Part shown: piece after piece, positions 7,881 to 15,848 of the stretch
How the letters are laid out: the number at the start of each line of letters is the position of its first letter
How positions within the stretch are numbered: position 1 is the stretch's first letter
Made by a program: the position numbers and the translations under genes
NCBI RefSeq assembly: GCF_000350485.1
Contig: NZ_AORV01000049.1
Coordinates: 1 to 64,000, forward strand
Origin: Ruminiclostridium cellobioparum subsp. termitidis CT1112
Lineage (GTDB): Bacteria; Bacillota; Clostridia; Acetivibrionales; DSM-1351
Reading direction: 5' to 3'
Length of the DNA: 64,000 bases
Notes under the pieces: model-generated
Database searches by the model: none
The model's input: only the letters and a program-made list of their open reading frames with translations
Told to the model about the DNA's origin: nothing

Positions 7881-8939
7881 TTGTCTAAAAAGATTATCGC
7901 AATAATATTATTACTGGCAACGGCTTTTAACATAACCTCCTGCGGAAAACCTGAAAAGAAGCGATATGAGGCACAGTTCCTGGAACTGTTTGATACTGTG
8001 ACACAGATTGTAGCCTATTCCGACAGTAAGGAAGAGTTTACAAAACAATCCCAGCTGGTATATGACACACTCAAGGAGTATCATCAGCTGTATGACATAT
8101 ACAATGATTATCCCGGTATTAACAATATCAAAACCATAAATGAGAATGCAGGCATAAAGCCTGTAAAAGTTGACAGGAAAATAATCGACCTGCTTCTTTT
8201 TTCAAAGAAGTGGTATGAAAATACAGACGGAAAATTGAATATAGCCCTGGGGGCGGTTCTTAAAATATGGCACAAGCACAGGGAAGAGGGCCTGGCGGAT
8301 GAAGCCAATGCAACCCTGCCCAATATGGAAGAACTTAAGGAAGCAAAAAAGCATACAGATATAAACAAGGTAATAATTGATGAAGCCAATTCTACGGTTT
8401 TTCTTGAAGATCCCAAAATGAGTCTGGATGTGGGCGGAGTCGGCAAGGGGTATGCCACCGAACAGGTCTGCCTGAATGCTGCTAAAAACGGCTTTACTTC
8501 AGGGCTGATAAGTGTCGGAGGCAATGTCAGGGCCATTGGCAGCAAGGGCTCCCAACAGGAGATGTGGAATGTGGGTGTCCAGAATCCTGACAAGGAAAGT
8601 GATAAAAATACGCTGGATATTGTATATATATCCGATATGTCCCTGGTTTCCAGCGGAGTTTATGAAAGATACTACATTGTCAACGGAAAGAGCTATCACC
8701 ACATCATTGACCCCGACACCCTGTACCCGGCCGACAATTATCTGCAGGCAACCATTCTCTGCAAGGATTCGGGAGTGGCGGATGCCACAGCAAAGGCAGC
8801 GTTCATACTTCCCTTTGACAAGGCGCTGGAATATATAAATTCCATGCCTGATGTAGAAGCCATGTGGGTATTTAAGGACGGCAGCATAAAGTACAGCGAC
8901 GGTTTTGAGAAGTACTTGAAGAAGCCTGATAAAAAATAA
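7881..8939 (+). CDS. fmnB: FAD:protein FMN transferase (ApbE family lipoprotein)
   Basis: Attaches FMN to threonine in target flavoproteins outside the membrane; PplA, encoded just upstream, is the obvious substrate. The lipoprotein signal ends ITSC. Family motifs are LDVGGVGKGYATEQV, GLISVGGNVRAIG, YHHIIDP and GVADATAKAAF. At 352 residues the length is normal. The start is TTG at 7881 after GAGGTGAG; no ATG or GTG fits better. It ends the recognisable EET set. No FMN transporter genes (ecfAT, fmnA) are present. Confidence 0.9.
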   Translation: MSKKIIAIILLLATAFNITSCGKPEKKRYEAQFLELFDTVTQIVAYSDSKEEFTKQSQLVYDTLKEYHQLYDIYNDYPGINNIKTINENAGIKPVKVDRKIIDLLLFSKKWYENTDGKLNIALGAVLKIWHKHREEGLADEANATLPNMEELKEAKKHTDINKVIIDEANSTVFLEDPKMSLDVGGVGKGYATEQVCLNAAKNGFTSGLISVGGNVRAIGSKGSQQEMWNVGVQNPDKESDKNTLDIVYISDMSLVSSGVYERYYIVNGKSYHHIIDPDTLYPADNYLQATILCKDSGVADATAKAAFILPFDKALEYINSMPDVEAMWVFKDGSIKYSDGFEKYLKKPDKK

Positions 8940-8949
8940 ATATTGTTTT

Positions 8950-8998
8950 ATTCATTACTATTTTGTGGCCGCTATTGTGGCTCATGGAGGTTAATATG
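8950..8998 (+). promoter_or_regulatory. Start-codon leader module, copy A (short form)
   Basis: Contains TTCATTACTATTTTGTGG, a hairpin GCCGC…GTGGC and then CTCATGGAGGTTAATATG ending at the start codon. The second hairpin of the long form is absent. It resembles copies at 17751, 41986, 42153, 48280 and 61159. Confidence 0.75.
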
Positions 8999-10105
8999 GA
9001 AAAAAGGAAGTTTGGCAAGACCGGGCTGGAAACGTCAATTCTGGGGTTCGGCGGGTTTCATCTGCTGGAAATACCTGTAGCCGAAGCAAAGTATCTTCTC
9101 AACAGGTATCTTGATGAGGGAGGAAACTACATAGAAACTGCCGCCAGTTATGGTGACGGCGAATCGGAGCGGAAGATTGGGCAGTCAGTGGCCCACCGGA
9201 GAGAGGAATTCATTCTGGCCACCAAGACGGGGGAGAGAACCAAAGCAAAATGTCTGGAATCACTTGACAGAAGTCTGAAGAATCTGAGAACGGATCATGT
9301 TGACCTTTTTATAATGCATGCAGTCGGTACAATGTCCGAGCTGGACACCATCCTCGGGCCTGGCGGAGCTCTTGAGGGAGCTCTTCAGGCAAAGCGTGAG
9401 GGAAGGATAAGGCATATCGGCATTTCAATGCACGGGCAGCCCGATGTATTGATCAGGGCATTGAAAGAGTACGACTTTGATGCGGTCATGACTACCATAA
9501 ACTATTATGACAGGTTTAATTTCCCCGAGATTGAAGAGGTGCTGGTACCCCTGGCGCTTGAAAAGGAAACTGCAATCATACTTATGAAGCCGGTTGGAGA
9601 CGGATTGCTCTGGAAATCGGTATTGCCGGCCTTCCGCTATGCATTTACCCAGCCCGCATCGGTAATTGTTGCAGGTATCAATAACAGGGAGATGCTTGAG
9701 ACCGATCTGGAATTTGCCGAAAAGTTCTTTCCCATGTCAAAAGTCGAGATGGAGCAGCTTTATGCCAATGCCCCGGAGCTTGGAAACTATGTCTGCAGGC
9801 AGTGCGGAAAATGTGCCTGTCCCGAAGGGATACCAATTCAGGAAATTTTCAGATACGAAGGGTATTTCGACAGACAGATGGCCGATGGAATTGTAACCAA
9901 TGCCGCCGAATATTCCCTGAAGGAAAGACTCCGTTTCTGGTTCGGAAACAGGGAGCTGGCCATGGAACGCTATGGAGCGCTTGCCGTCAAAGCACATGAG
10001 TGCAGCCGGTGCGGAAAATGTATTCCGGAATGTCCCTACGGCATTGATATTGTCAGAAAGTTATCCATTGCAGATTATAAGCTGGGCGGAAAAGACATAT
10101 ACTAA
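8996..10105 (+). CDS. Aldo/keto reductase with C-terminal [4Fe-4S] ferredoxin domain
   Basis: TIM-barrel reductase of 369 residues with Tyr52 (SYGDGESE), Lys77 and His108 of the catalytic set. The usual first Asp is Glu47. Two cysteine clusters follow: CRQCGKCACPEG near residue 266 and CSRCGKCIPECPYG near 336. So electrons can probably exchange with ferredoxin, although the substrate is unknown. The open frame extends to a TTG at 8963, but that stretch is the leader module; GGAGG at 8986-8990 and ATG 8996 set the start. It is 56 bases after fmnB and may be co-transcribed. A related gene lies at 56107. Confidence 0.88.
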   Translation: MEKRKFGKTGLETSILGFGGFHLLEIPVAEAKYLLNRYLDEGGNYIETAASYGDGESERKIGQSVAHRREEFILATKTGERTKAKCLESLDRSLKNLRTDHVDLFIMHAVGTMSELDTILGPGGALEGALQAKREGRIRHIGISMHGQPDVLIRALKEYDFDAVMTTINYYDRFNFPEIEEVLVPLALEKETAIILMKPVGDGLLWKSVLPAFRYAFTQPASVIVAGINNREMLETDLEFAEKFFPMSKVEMEQLYANAPELGNYVCRQCGKCACPEGIPIQEIFRYEGYFDRQMADGIVTNAAEYSLKERLRFWFGNRELAMERYGALAVKAHECSRCGKCIPECPYGIDIVRKLSIADYKLGGKDIY

Positions 10106-10186
10106 CATTGGTTTAAAGAGGTTGCCGGTTAATTTGAATTACATTTACGTTCCGGCTGTAAATTTATTTTGATGAACGAAGAGAAG

Positions 10187-10471
10187 CAGATTAAAACAAT
10201 GTGAAAATTGATAGTATTTCCGTCTGACATCCGTCAATGGATTGCCCACGAAGTTCTTGCCTGAAATAGTATGACTTACCAGAAGCACGTCCTAGCCGTC
10301 GCAGCAACTCGCCATCGTGGCTCGGTATGTTGCTCAAATTGACATCGTGTCAATTTGCCGGCATGACGTACTTCTGGTAAGTCTACGGATTTCGGGCAAG
10401 CTCTTCTAACCGGGCTTCCCATTGACGGATGCCGGCCTCGCATACTATCAAGATATATTGGTTTTAATCTG
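10187..10471. repeat. Long-armed nested palindrome with cloverleaf head, element P1
   Basis: It fills most of the 483 bases between the reductase and the hydrogenase. The two arms of about 110 bases are imperfect inverted repeats. Matching blocks from outside in are CAGATTAAAAC, GATAGTAT, CATCCGTCAATGG, GCCC, TTGCC, GACTTACCAGAAG and ACGTC. The head (about 10294-10363), read on the minus strand, is GCCGG, a hairpin with loop ACGAT ending TTTGAGC, a second hairpin with loop ACGAT, and GCGACGGC. Elements P2 and P3 share the head but not the arms. I see no ORF in it. Confidence 0.85.
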
Positions 10472-10588
10472 ATTCCAGCCGGTATAAATAAATTAATGCC
10501 GGAAAGGAAATAGATCTACGCCGGCACAACCCGTTAAACCAATGTGAGATATATGAGGAATAAACCCGTTAAACTGATGGAGATGACC

Positions 10589-11839
10589 ATGCAAACTTTT
10601 AAGGATTTATATAACAGATTGGTAAAAGCTGCTGTTCAAAACAGGGTGGAGGAAGAAGTTGAAGAGATACGGAAGCAGGATTTTGATCCCCACCAGCTGG
10701 ACTGCCTTTTGCACCCGAAGGATTACGGACCTGTATGGCGCCTTGGGGATTGTGACTGCTGTGACGACGACGGGAAGAACTGTCCCACTAAATGCCTGTT
10801 TGACGCACTTGAAAAAGACGAAAAGGGAAATGTTTCGATTAATGTTGAGAAATGTGTGGGCTGTTCGGGCTGTGTGGACAGGTGTAAAGCTGAAAAACTT
10901 GTGGGGAGCAGGGATATACTCCCAACCCTGGATGCGGTCAACAATGCCCAGGGACCTGTATATGCAATGATAGCGCCGGCATTTACAAGCCAGTTCAGTG
11001 AAGAGGTCACGCCGGGCAAGCTGAGGAGCGCCTTTAAGCGTCTTGGTTTTGCAGGTATGCTGGAGGTGGCGCTGTTTGCCGATATTCTGACACTTAAGGA
11101 AGCGCTGGAGTTTGACCGGAACATACTTGACGAAAAGGATTTTCTCCTTACCAGCTGCTGCTGTCCCATGTGGATAGCTATGATAAGGCGGGTATACAGC
11201 CAGTATGTTCCCCACGTTCCGGGTTCGGTATCGCCCATGATAGCCTGCGGGCGGTCCATTAAACTTCTGGAACCCAATGCAGTAACGGTATTTATCGGGC
11301 CCTGCATTGCAAAGAAGGCAGAAGCCCGCGAAAAGGATATAGCCGATGCTGTGGATTTCGTACTTACTTTTCAGGAGGTCCAGGATATATTTGAGGCGGC
11401 TGGTATTGATCCGGCCCGACTGCAGGAGGATTCCAGGGATCATTCCTCAAAGGCGGGGAGGATATATGCCAGAACAGGCGGTGTAAGCGAAGCTGTCCAG
11501 ACCACTGTAGAGAGACTCAATCCCCACAGAAAGATTTCTGTAAAAGCCAGGCAGGCCGATGGGATGCCTGCCTGTAAAGAACTGCTGGGAGCCCTTAAAG
11601 AGGGCCGGATAACTGAGAATTTCCTGGAGGGCATGGGCTGTGTGGGAGGCTGTGTCGGAGGCCCCAAGGCCATTCTGAACCGGGAGGACGGCAGAAAAAA
11701 TGTCATAGCCTACGGCAGCCAGGCGTTATATTCCACACCCATCGACAATCCATATGTCATAGATCTGCTGCACCGGCTTGGCTTTGATACAATCGAAAGC
11801 CTTCTGGAGCGCAGCGACATCTTTACAAGGGAATTCTGA
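10589..11839 (+). CDS. Group B-type [FeFe]-hydrogenase
   Basis: Cytoplasmic iron-only hydrogenase catalytic protein of 416 residues. The N-terminal part binds Fe-S clusters (a CDCC…CPTKC segment and CVGCSGCVDRC). H-cluster motifs are L1 TSCCCPMW (188-195), L2 GPCIAKKAE (C239) and L3 MGCVGGCVGGP (C351, C355). The double-cysteine L1 and the GP after L3 fit group B rather than the prototypical group A enzymes. GGAG at 10579-10582 favours ATG 10589; the open frame reaches 10544. Physiological role of group B enzymes is poorly known. Maturation genes hydEFG are not in this window. Confidence 0.88.
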   Translation: MQTFKDLYNRLVKAAVQNRVEEEVEEIRKQDFDPHQLDCLLHPKDYGPVWRLGDCDCCDDDGKNCPTKCLFDALEKDEKGNVSINVEKCVGCSGCVDRCKAEKLVGSRDILPTLDAVNNAQGPVYAMIAPAFTSQFSEEVTPGKLRSAFKRLGFAGMLEVALFADILTLKEALEFDRNILDEKDFLLTSCCCPMWIAMIRRVYSQYVPHVPGSVSPMIACGRSIKLLEPNAVTVFIGPCIAKKAEAREKDIADAVDFVLTFQEVQDIFEAAGIDPARLQEDSRDHSSKAGRIYARTGGVSEAVQTTVERLNPHRKISVKARQADGMPACKELLGALKEGRITENFLEGMGCVGGCVGGPKAILNREDGRKNVIAYGSQALYSTPIDNPYVIDLLHRLGFDTIESLLERSDIFTREF

Positions 11840-11893
11840 AAGCCCCAGAACTATAGCTGCCTCAGCTATTGGCTATAGGGTGAAAATATCACA

Positions 11894-12238
11894 GATTAAA
11901 GACATTAAGATTTTGTTTGCTTTACAGACAGATTATTTTAAATCAACTGGTAACGTGAGGACAACTTCATAAAATAAGATGCACGGTTAAAAACAATTAC
12001 GCTAAATTGTCGACGAAGGTAAAGCGGTTTTGCCGGCAAAGCAGCAGGACGCTGCTTTGAGCTTCAAATCGAGACAGGATGTCGAGTTTGAGCGACGGCA
12101 ATAACCACTTTAAATGAGGCGATACAATTTTCGTAATTGTTTTGGGTGCGCCCTTATTTTATGAAGTTAGTGCGGAAGTTACCTGTTGATTCTAAAAAAT
12201 TACAAAGATAAAGCAAAATCACTTTAGTTATCTTAATC
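11894..12238. repeat. Long-armed nested palindrome with cloverleaf head, element P2
   Basis: It fills the 502-base gap between the hydrogenase and the LysM gene. The arms pair through ATCAAC-GGTAAC, ACTTCATAAAATAAG, AACAATTACG, AAATTGT and GGTT-TTGCCG; outer pairing continues weakly to the ATTAA ends. The head (12032-12099) reads GCCGG, hairpin 1 with loop AGGAC ending TTTGAGC, hairpin 2 with loop AGGAT, then GCGACGGC. This is on the plus strand, opposite to P1. No ORF or terminator T run is visible. Confidence 0.85.
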
Positions 12239-12341
12239 ACCTTTTCTTGGCCGTAACTCATTATGGTAAACCGGCATATATTGTAAGGGGATGCTGCACT
12301 TATTTGCAAATCCTTTAGAAAAAAAGGAAAGAGTGATTTAT

Positions 12342-13622
12342 TTGAGAATACATGTTGTACGCCGCGGAGACAGTATCTATACCATTGCACGCAGATATAA
12401 TGTCTCTCCGCAAAAAATAATTTCCGACAATGAGCTTACAAATCCTGCGCAGCTGGTAATAGGACAAACTTTGGTCATACTTGAGGGAACCCGCAGGCAT
12501 GTGGTGGCTCCCGGACAATCCCTGTATTCCATTGCTGCCATGTACAGAATCGGCGTGAATGAAATACTTCAGGCAAATCCTCAGATTACCAACCCTTCAC
12601 AGATTGCAGCCGGTCAGACCATAGTTATCCCTCCCAGAACCATTAATTTCGGGAATATACAGGTAAACGGCTATACTTTCCCCAATATCAACCGGGACGT
12701 TCTCAGGAGAACCCTGCCCTATCTCACTTATTTAAGTATTTTCAGCTATCAGGTAAGGGCCGACGGCAGCATGAGAGGCATAGACGATGAACCCCTTATA
12801 AATGCGGCCAGGGCTGCCGGAGTGGCACCTTTGATGGTTATTACAAATCTGGGGGAAACGGGCGGTTTTAACAGTGATATCGCCCGTGCAATACTGACCA
12901 GTGAGGAGGTTCAAAACACCCTTCTGGACAATGCCATCAGCAACATGCGGGACAAAAATTATTTCGGGCTGGATATAGATTTTGAGTACATTTATCCCGA
13001 TGACAGAGAAAACTATAACAATTTTCTGAGAAAGGCCGTTAATACACTCAGGCCGCTTGGCTTTTCGGTTACTACGGCACTGGCGCCAAAAACCTCGGCC
13101 GGGCAGGTGGGCAAACTCTACGAAGCGCATGACTATCCCGTACACGGAGCCCTTGCGGACCATGTAATTATTATGACCTATGAATGGGGCTTCACCTATA
13201 GTGCTCCTATGGCAGTCTCCCCAATACCGGGTATCAGAAGAGTGCTTGATTATGCAGTTACTGCCATTCCAAGGGAAAAGATATTCATGGGCATGTCGAA
13301 TTACGGCTATGACTGGACACTGCCATATCAGCCGGGAACTGCTGCCAGAACGGTGACAAATACGGGAGCTGTGGACCTTGCCAGAAGAAGGGGCGCCGAA
13401 ATCCAGTACGATGAAGAATCCCAGGCTCCGTTTTTCTATTACTATGATGACAACCGAAGACAGCATGTTGTATGGTTTGAAGATGCGAGGAGCATACTTG
13501 CCAAGTTGTCTCTGGCAAACGAATTCAGACTGGGAGGGGTCAGTTATTGGACAATAATGAATTTCTTCCCGCAAAACTGGCTGGTTTTGAGCAATGTTTA
13601 CAATATTCAGAAAGTTCTGTAA
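12342..13622 (+). CDS. LysM-GH18 glycosidase (spore germination/cortex hydrolase YaaH/SleL type)
   Basis: Two LysM peptidoglycan-binding domains (about residues 3-47 and 52-96) precede a GH18 chitinase-like domain. The GH18 active-site motif DxDxE is present as D211, D213, E215 in GLDIDFEY. There is no signal peptide, as usual for spore-located YaaH/SleL proteins that act on cortex muramic-lactam peptidoglycan. The frame is open from an ATG at 12291, but AGGAAAGAG (12325-12333) points to TTG 12342, giving an N-terminus MRIHVVRRGDS that begins directly with the first LysM. It shows the organism is a spore former. Confidence 0.87.
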   Translation: MRIHVVRRGDSIYTIARRYNVSPQKIISDNELTNPAQLVIGQTLVILEGTRRHVVAPGQSLYSIAAMYRIGVNEILQANPQITNPSQIAAGQTIVIPPRTINFGNIQVNGYTFPNINRDVLRRTLPYLTYLSIFSYQVRADGSMRGIDDEPLINAARAAGVAPLMVITNLGETGGFNSDIARAILTSEEVQNTLLDNAISNMRDKNYFGLDIDFEYIYPDDRENYNNFLRKAVNTLRPLGFSVTTALAPKTSAGQVGKLYEAHDYPVHGALADHVIIMTYEWGFTYSAPMAVSPIPGIRRVLDYAVTAIPREKIFMGMSNYGYDWTLPYQPGTAARTVTNTGAVDLARRRGAEIQYDEESQAPFFYYYDDNRRQHVVWFEDARSILAKLSLANEFRLGGVSYWTIMNFFPQNWLVLSNVYNIQKVL

Positions 13623-13653
13623 ATATATAAAATTTACCTTTTGTTTATAGTTA

Positions 13654-13682
13654 TTGACATTAGGTTTTGCATGTGTTATTGT
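13654..13682 (+). promoter_or_regulatory. SigA promoter of speA
   Basis: TTGACA (13654-13659), a 17-base spacer and TATTGT (13677-13682). The resulting leader of about 125 bases holds two hairpins: CCTT…AAGG near 13726-13742 and AAATCCA…TGGATTT near 13754-13786. I recognise no known riboswitch. Confidence 0.55.
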
Positions 13683-13814
13683 CTGCTTTGAATAGTTTAT
13701 AATTATTCATAACTTAAGTGGAAAGCCTTGGAAGCGCAAGGTTTGAATGAAAGAAATCCATCGTATTTATGCGCGGGTGGATTTATGGACTCTATTTAAT
13801 GAAAGGAAGCGGAT

Positions 13815-15734
13815 ATGAACAAGGCAGAACTTTTAGGTAGATGGACCAAAGAAAAGTCTGAGGAGCTTTACGGTATAAAAAACTGGGGTAACGGATATTT
13901 TTCCATTTCAGATAATGGAGAGGTTCTTGTAAACCCATATAAGGAAAATGAATCGGCTGCAGTCAGCCTTATGAATATTATTTCAGGTGTGCGTGAACGT
14001 GGACTGGATATGCCTGTGTTATTGCGTTTCGAGAATTTATTGGACTCACAGATTTCTTTCCTGAACAATTCTTTCAGTGATGCAATGAAGAAGCTCAATT
14101 ATAAGGGGGCTTACAGGGGAGTTTATCCTATAAAGGTCAATCAGCAGCAGCAGGTTGTGGAGGAAGTGACCAAATTCGGTCAGCGTTATCACCATGGCCT
14201 TGAGGTGGGAAGCAAGGCCGAGCTGGTTGCTGCACTGTCGGTTATAAAGGACAAGGAAGCCTGTCTGATCTGTAACGGTTACAAGGATGAAGAGTTTGTC
14301 GACCTGGGACTATATGCCGTCAAGATGGGCTTTAAATGCTTCTTTGTCATAGAAATTCCCGGTGAACTGGAAATTGTATTGGAGAGGTCAAAGGCCCTGG
14401 GTATAAAGCCCAATATAGGCATAAGGATAAAGCTGTCTGCAAAGGCGGGCGGACATTGGACCGAATCGGGAGGAGACCGCAGCATATTCGGATTGAATAT
14501 GTCACAGGTTATAGCAATGGTGGATGAGCTGAAAGAAAAAAACATGCTGGATTCACTCAAGCTTCTCCACTATCATCTGGGTTCTCAGATACCCAATATC
14601 AGGGATATCCGTTCGGCCGTCCTTGAGGCTGCCCGTGTTTATGCTGAGCTTGTAAAAGAGGGTGCGCCCATGGGTTATCTGGATCTGGGCGGAGGACTGG
14701 CAGTTGATTATGACGGCTCCAACACAAATTATACCTGCAGCCGTAACTATACTGTCGAAGAGTATTGCACCGACATAGTCGAAGCTGTTATGACCACCCT
14801 GGACCTGACTGACATACCGCATCCCATAATTGTGACCGAGTCGGGAAGAACCACGGTTGCATATTATTCGGTGTTGCTGTTTAATGTCCTTGACGTCGAA
14901 AAGTTTGAGGAGCACGAAATACCCGATAAACTGGATGAAAATACTTCTGAGCAGATAAAGAACCTGTTTGATGTCAATAAAAATATTACACAGAAAAATA
15001 TTCAGGAGTGTTACAATGATGCTCTTTACTACCGCGATGAAATTCGAGACATGTTCAAGCATGGCAGGCTGAGCCTCAGAGAACGTGCTTTCTCCGAGAA
15101 GATATTCTGGAACACCATAAACCAGATTGCAAAGGAAAAGCAGAAACTGAAAAATGCCCCGCCCGATCTGGAAGATATTGAAAGTGCAATAGCCGATATA
15201 TACTATTGTAATTTTTCAGTGTTCCAATCAATTCCCGACAGTTGGGCAATAGATCAGCTGTTCCCAATCATGCCTCTTCACAGGCTGCTTGAATTGCCAA
15301 AACGCAATGCTGTCATTGCCGACATCACCTGCGACTGTGACGGAAAGATAGATCACTTCATTGATCTGCACGATGTCAGGAATACCTTGCCTTTGCACGA
15401 TATGAAACACAATGAGGATTACTACCTGGGTGTATTCCTTGTAGGTGCATACCAGGAGACACTGGGAGATCTTCACAATCTGTTTGGTGATACAAATGTA
15501 GTCAGCGTCAGGATAAATGGTGACGGAACCTATGACCTGGTCAAGGAAATTCATGGAGACAGTGTATCTGATGTTCTGTCCTATGTTGAATTTGACCCCA
15601 AGGATATGCTTGTCAGCTTCCGTGAAAAAGCAGAGGATGCTATCCGCAACGGTCTGATATGTGCCAGTGAAAGACCTGAAATCATGAGGGCGTATGATAA
15701 CGGCCTTCGCGGCTATACCTATTATGAGAGGTAA
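13815..15734 (+). CDS. speA: Biosynthetic arginine decarboxylase
   Basis: PLP enzyme of the alanine-racemase fold that converts arginine to agmatine and CO2, the first step of polyamine synthesis without ornithine decarboxylase. It has 639 residues, the usual length for SpeA. The PLP lysine is K107 in YPIKVNQQQQ. Other family motifs are GVRIKLSAKAGGHW-like (residues ~200), HYHLGSQIPN, LDLGGGLAVDYDG and the C-terminal TCDCDGKID region. RBS AAGGAAG lies a few bases before the ATG. The carboxynorspermidine pathway at 42-45 kb would use products further downstream. Confidence 0.95.
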   Translation: MNKAELLGRWTKEKSEELYGIKNWGNGYFSISDNGEVLVNPYKENESAAVSLMNIISGVRERGLDMPVLLRFENLLDSQISFLNNSFSDAMKKLNYKGAYRGVYPIKVNQQQQVVEEVTKFGQRYHHGLEVGSKAELVAALSVIKDKEACLICNGYKDEEFVDLGLYAVKMGFKCFFVIEIPGELEIVLERSKALGIKPNIGIRIKLSAKAGGHWTESGGDRSIFGLNMSQVIAMVDELKEKNMLDSLKLLHYHLGSQIPNIRDIRSAVLEAARVYAELVKEGAPMGYLDLGGGLAVDYDGSNTNYTCSRNYTVEEYCTDIVEAVMTTLDLTDIPHPIIVTESGRTTVAYYSVLLFNVLDVEKFEEHEIPDKLDENTSEQIKNLFDVNKNITQKNIQECYNDALYYRDEIRDMFKHGRLSLRERAFSEKIFWNTINQIAKEKQKLKNAPPDLEDIESAIADIYYCNFSVFQSIPDSWAIDQLFPIMPLHRLLELPKRNAVIADITCDCDGKIDHFIDLHDVRNTLPLHDMKHNEDYYLGVFLVGAYQETLGDLHNLFGDTNVVSVRINGDGTYDLVKEIHGDSVSDVLSYVEFDPKDMLVSFREKAEDAIRNGLICASERPEIMRAYDNGLRGYTYYER

Positions 15735-15737
15735 GAG

Positions 15738-15827
15738 TAGGGCTTTTAAAATCATAAAACCCTGCTAAAAGGAACTGCCTGACACTGCCGGCGAAACATA
15801 AACGTGTTTTGCCGGCAGTGTCAGGCA
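15738..15827. terminator. Convergent hairpins between speA and the DNRLRE gene
   Basis: A weak hairpin (15738-15769) is followed by a perfect 17-bp stem: TGCCTGACACTGCCGGC (15776-15792) pairs with 15811-15827. The stem can lengthen into the loop. No long T run follows, but its place between convergent genes fits a bidirectional terminator. Confidence 0.65.
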
Positions 15828-15848
15828 TTATTTGTTATTAATGGTGTA

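Noticed and set aside
10298-10364. P-element heads as CRISPR repeats, tRNA or integron attC sites
   Set aside because: There is no regular array, no acceptor stem or anticodon arm, and no RYYYAAC/GTTRRRY core sites.
10607-11443. Long minus-strand open frame of 278 codons opposite the hydrogenase gene
   Set aside because: No plausible RBS or recognisable domain; the plus strand encodes intact H-cluster motifs. It is a shadow frame.
12732-13574. Long minus-strand open frame of 280 codons opposite the GH18 gene
   Set aside because: Low-complexity, Cys/His/Ile-rich shadow of a well-supported glycosidase gene.
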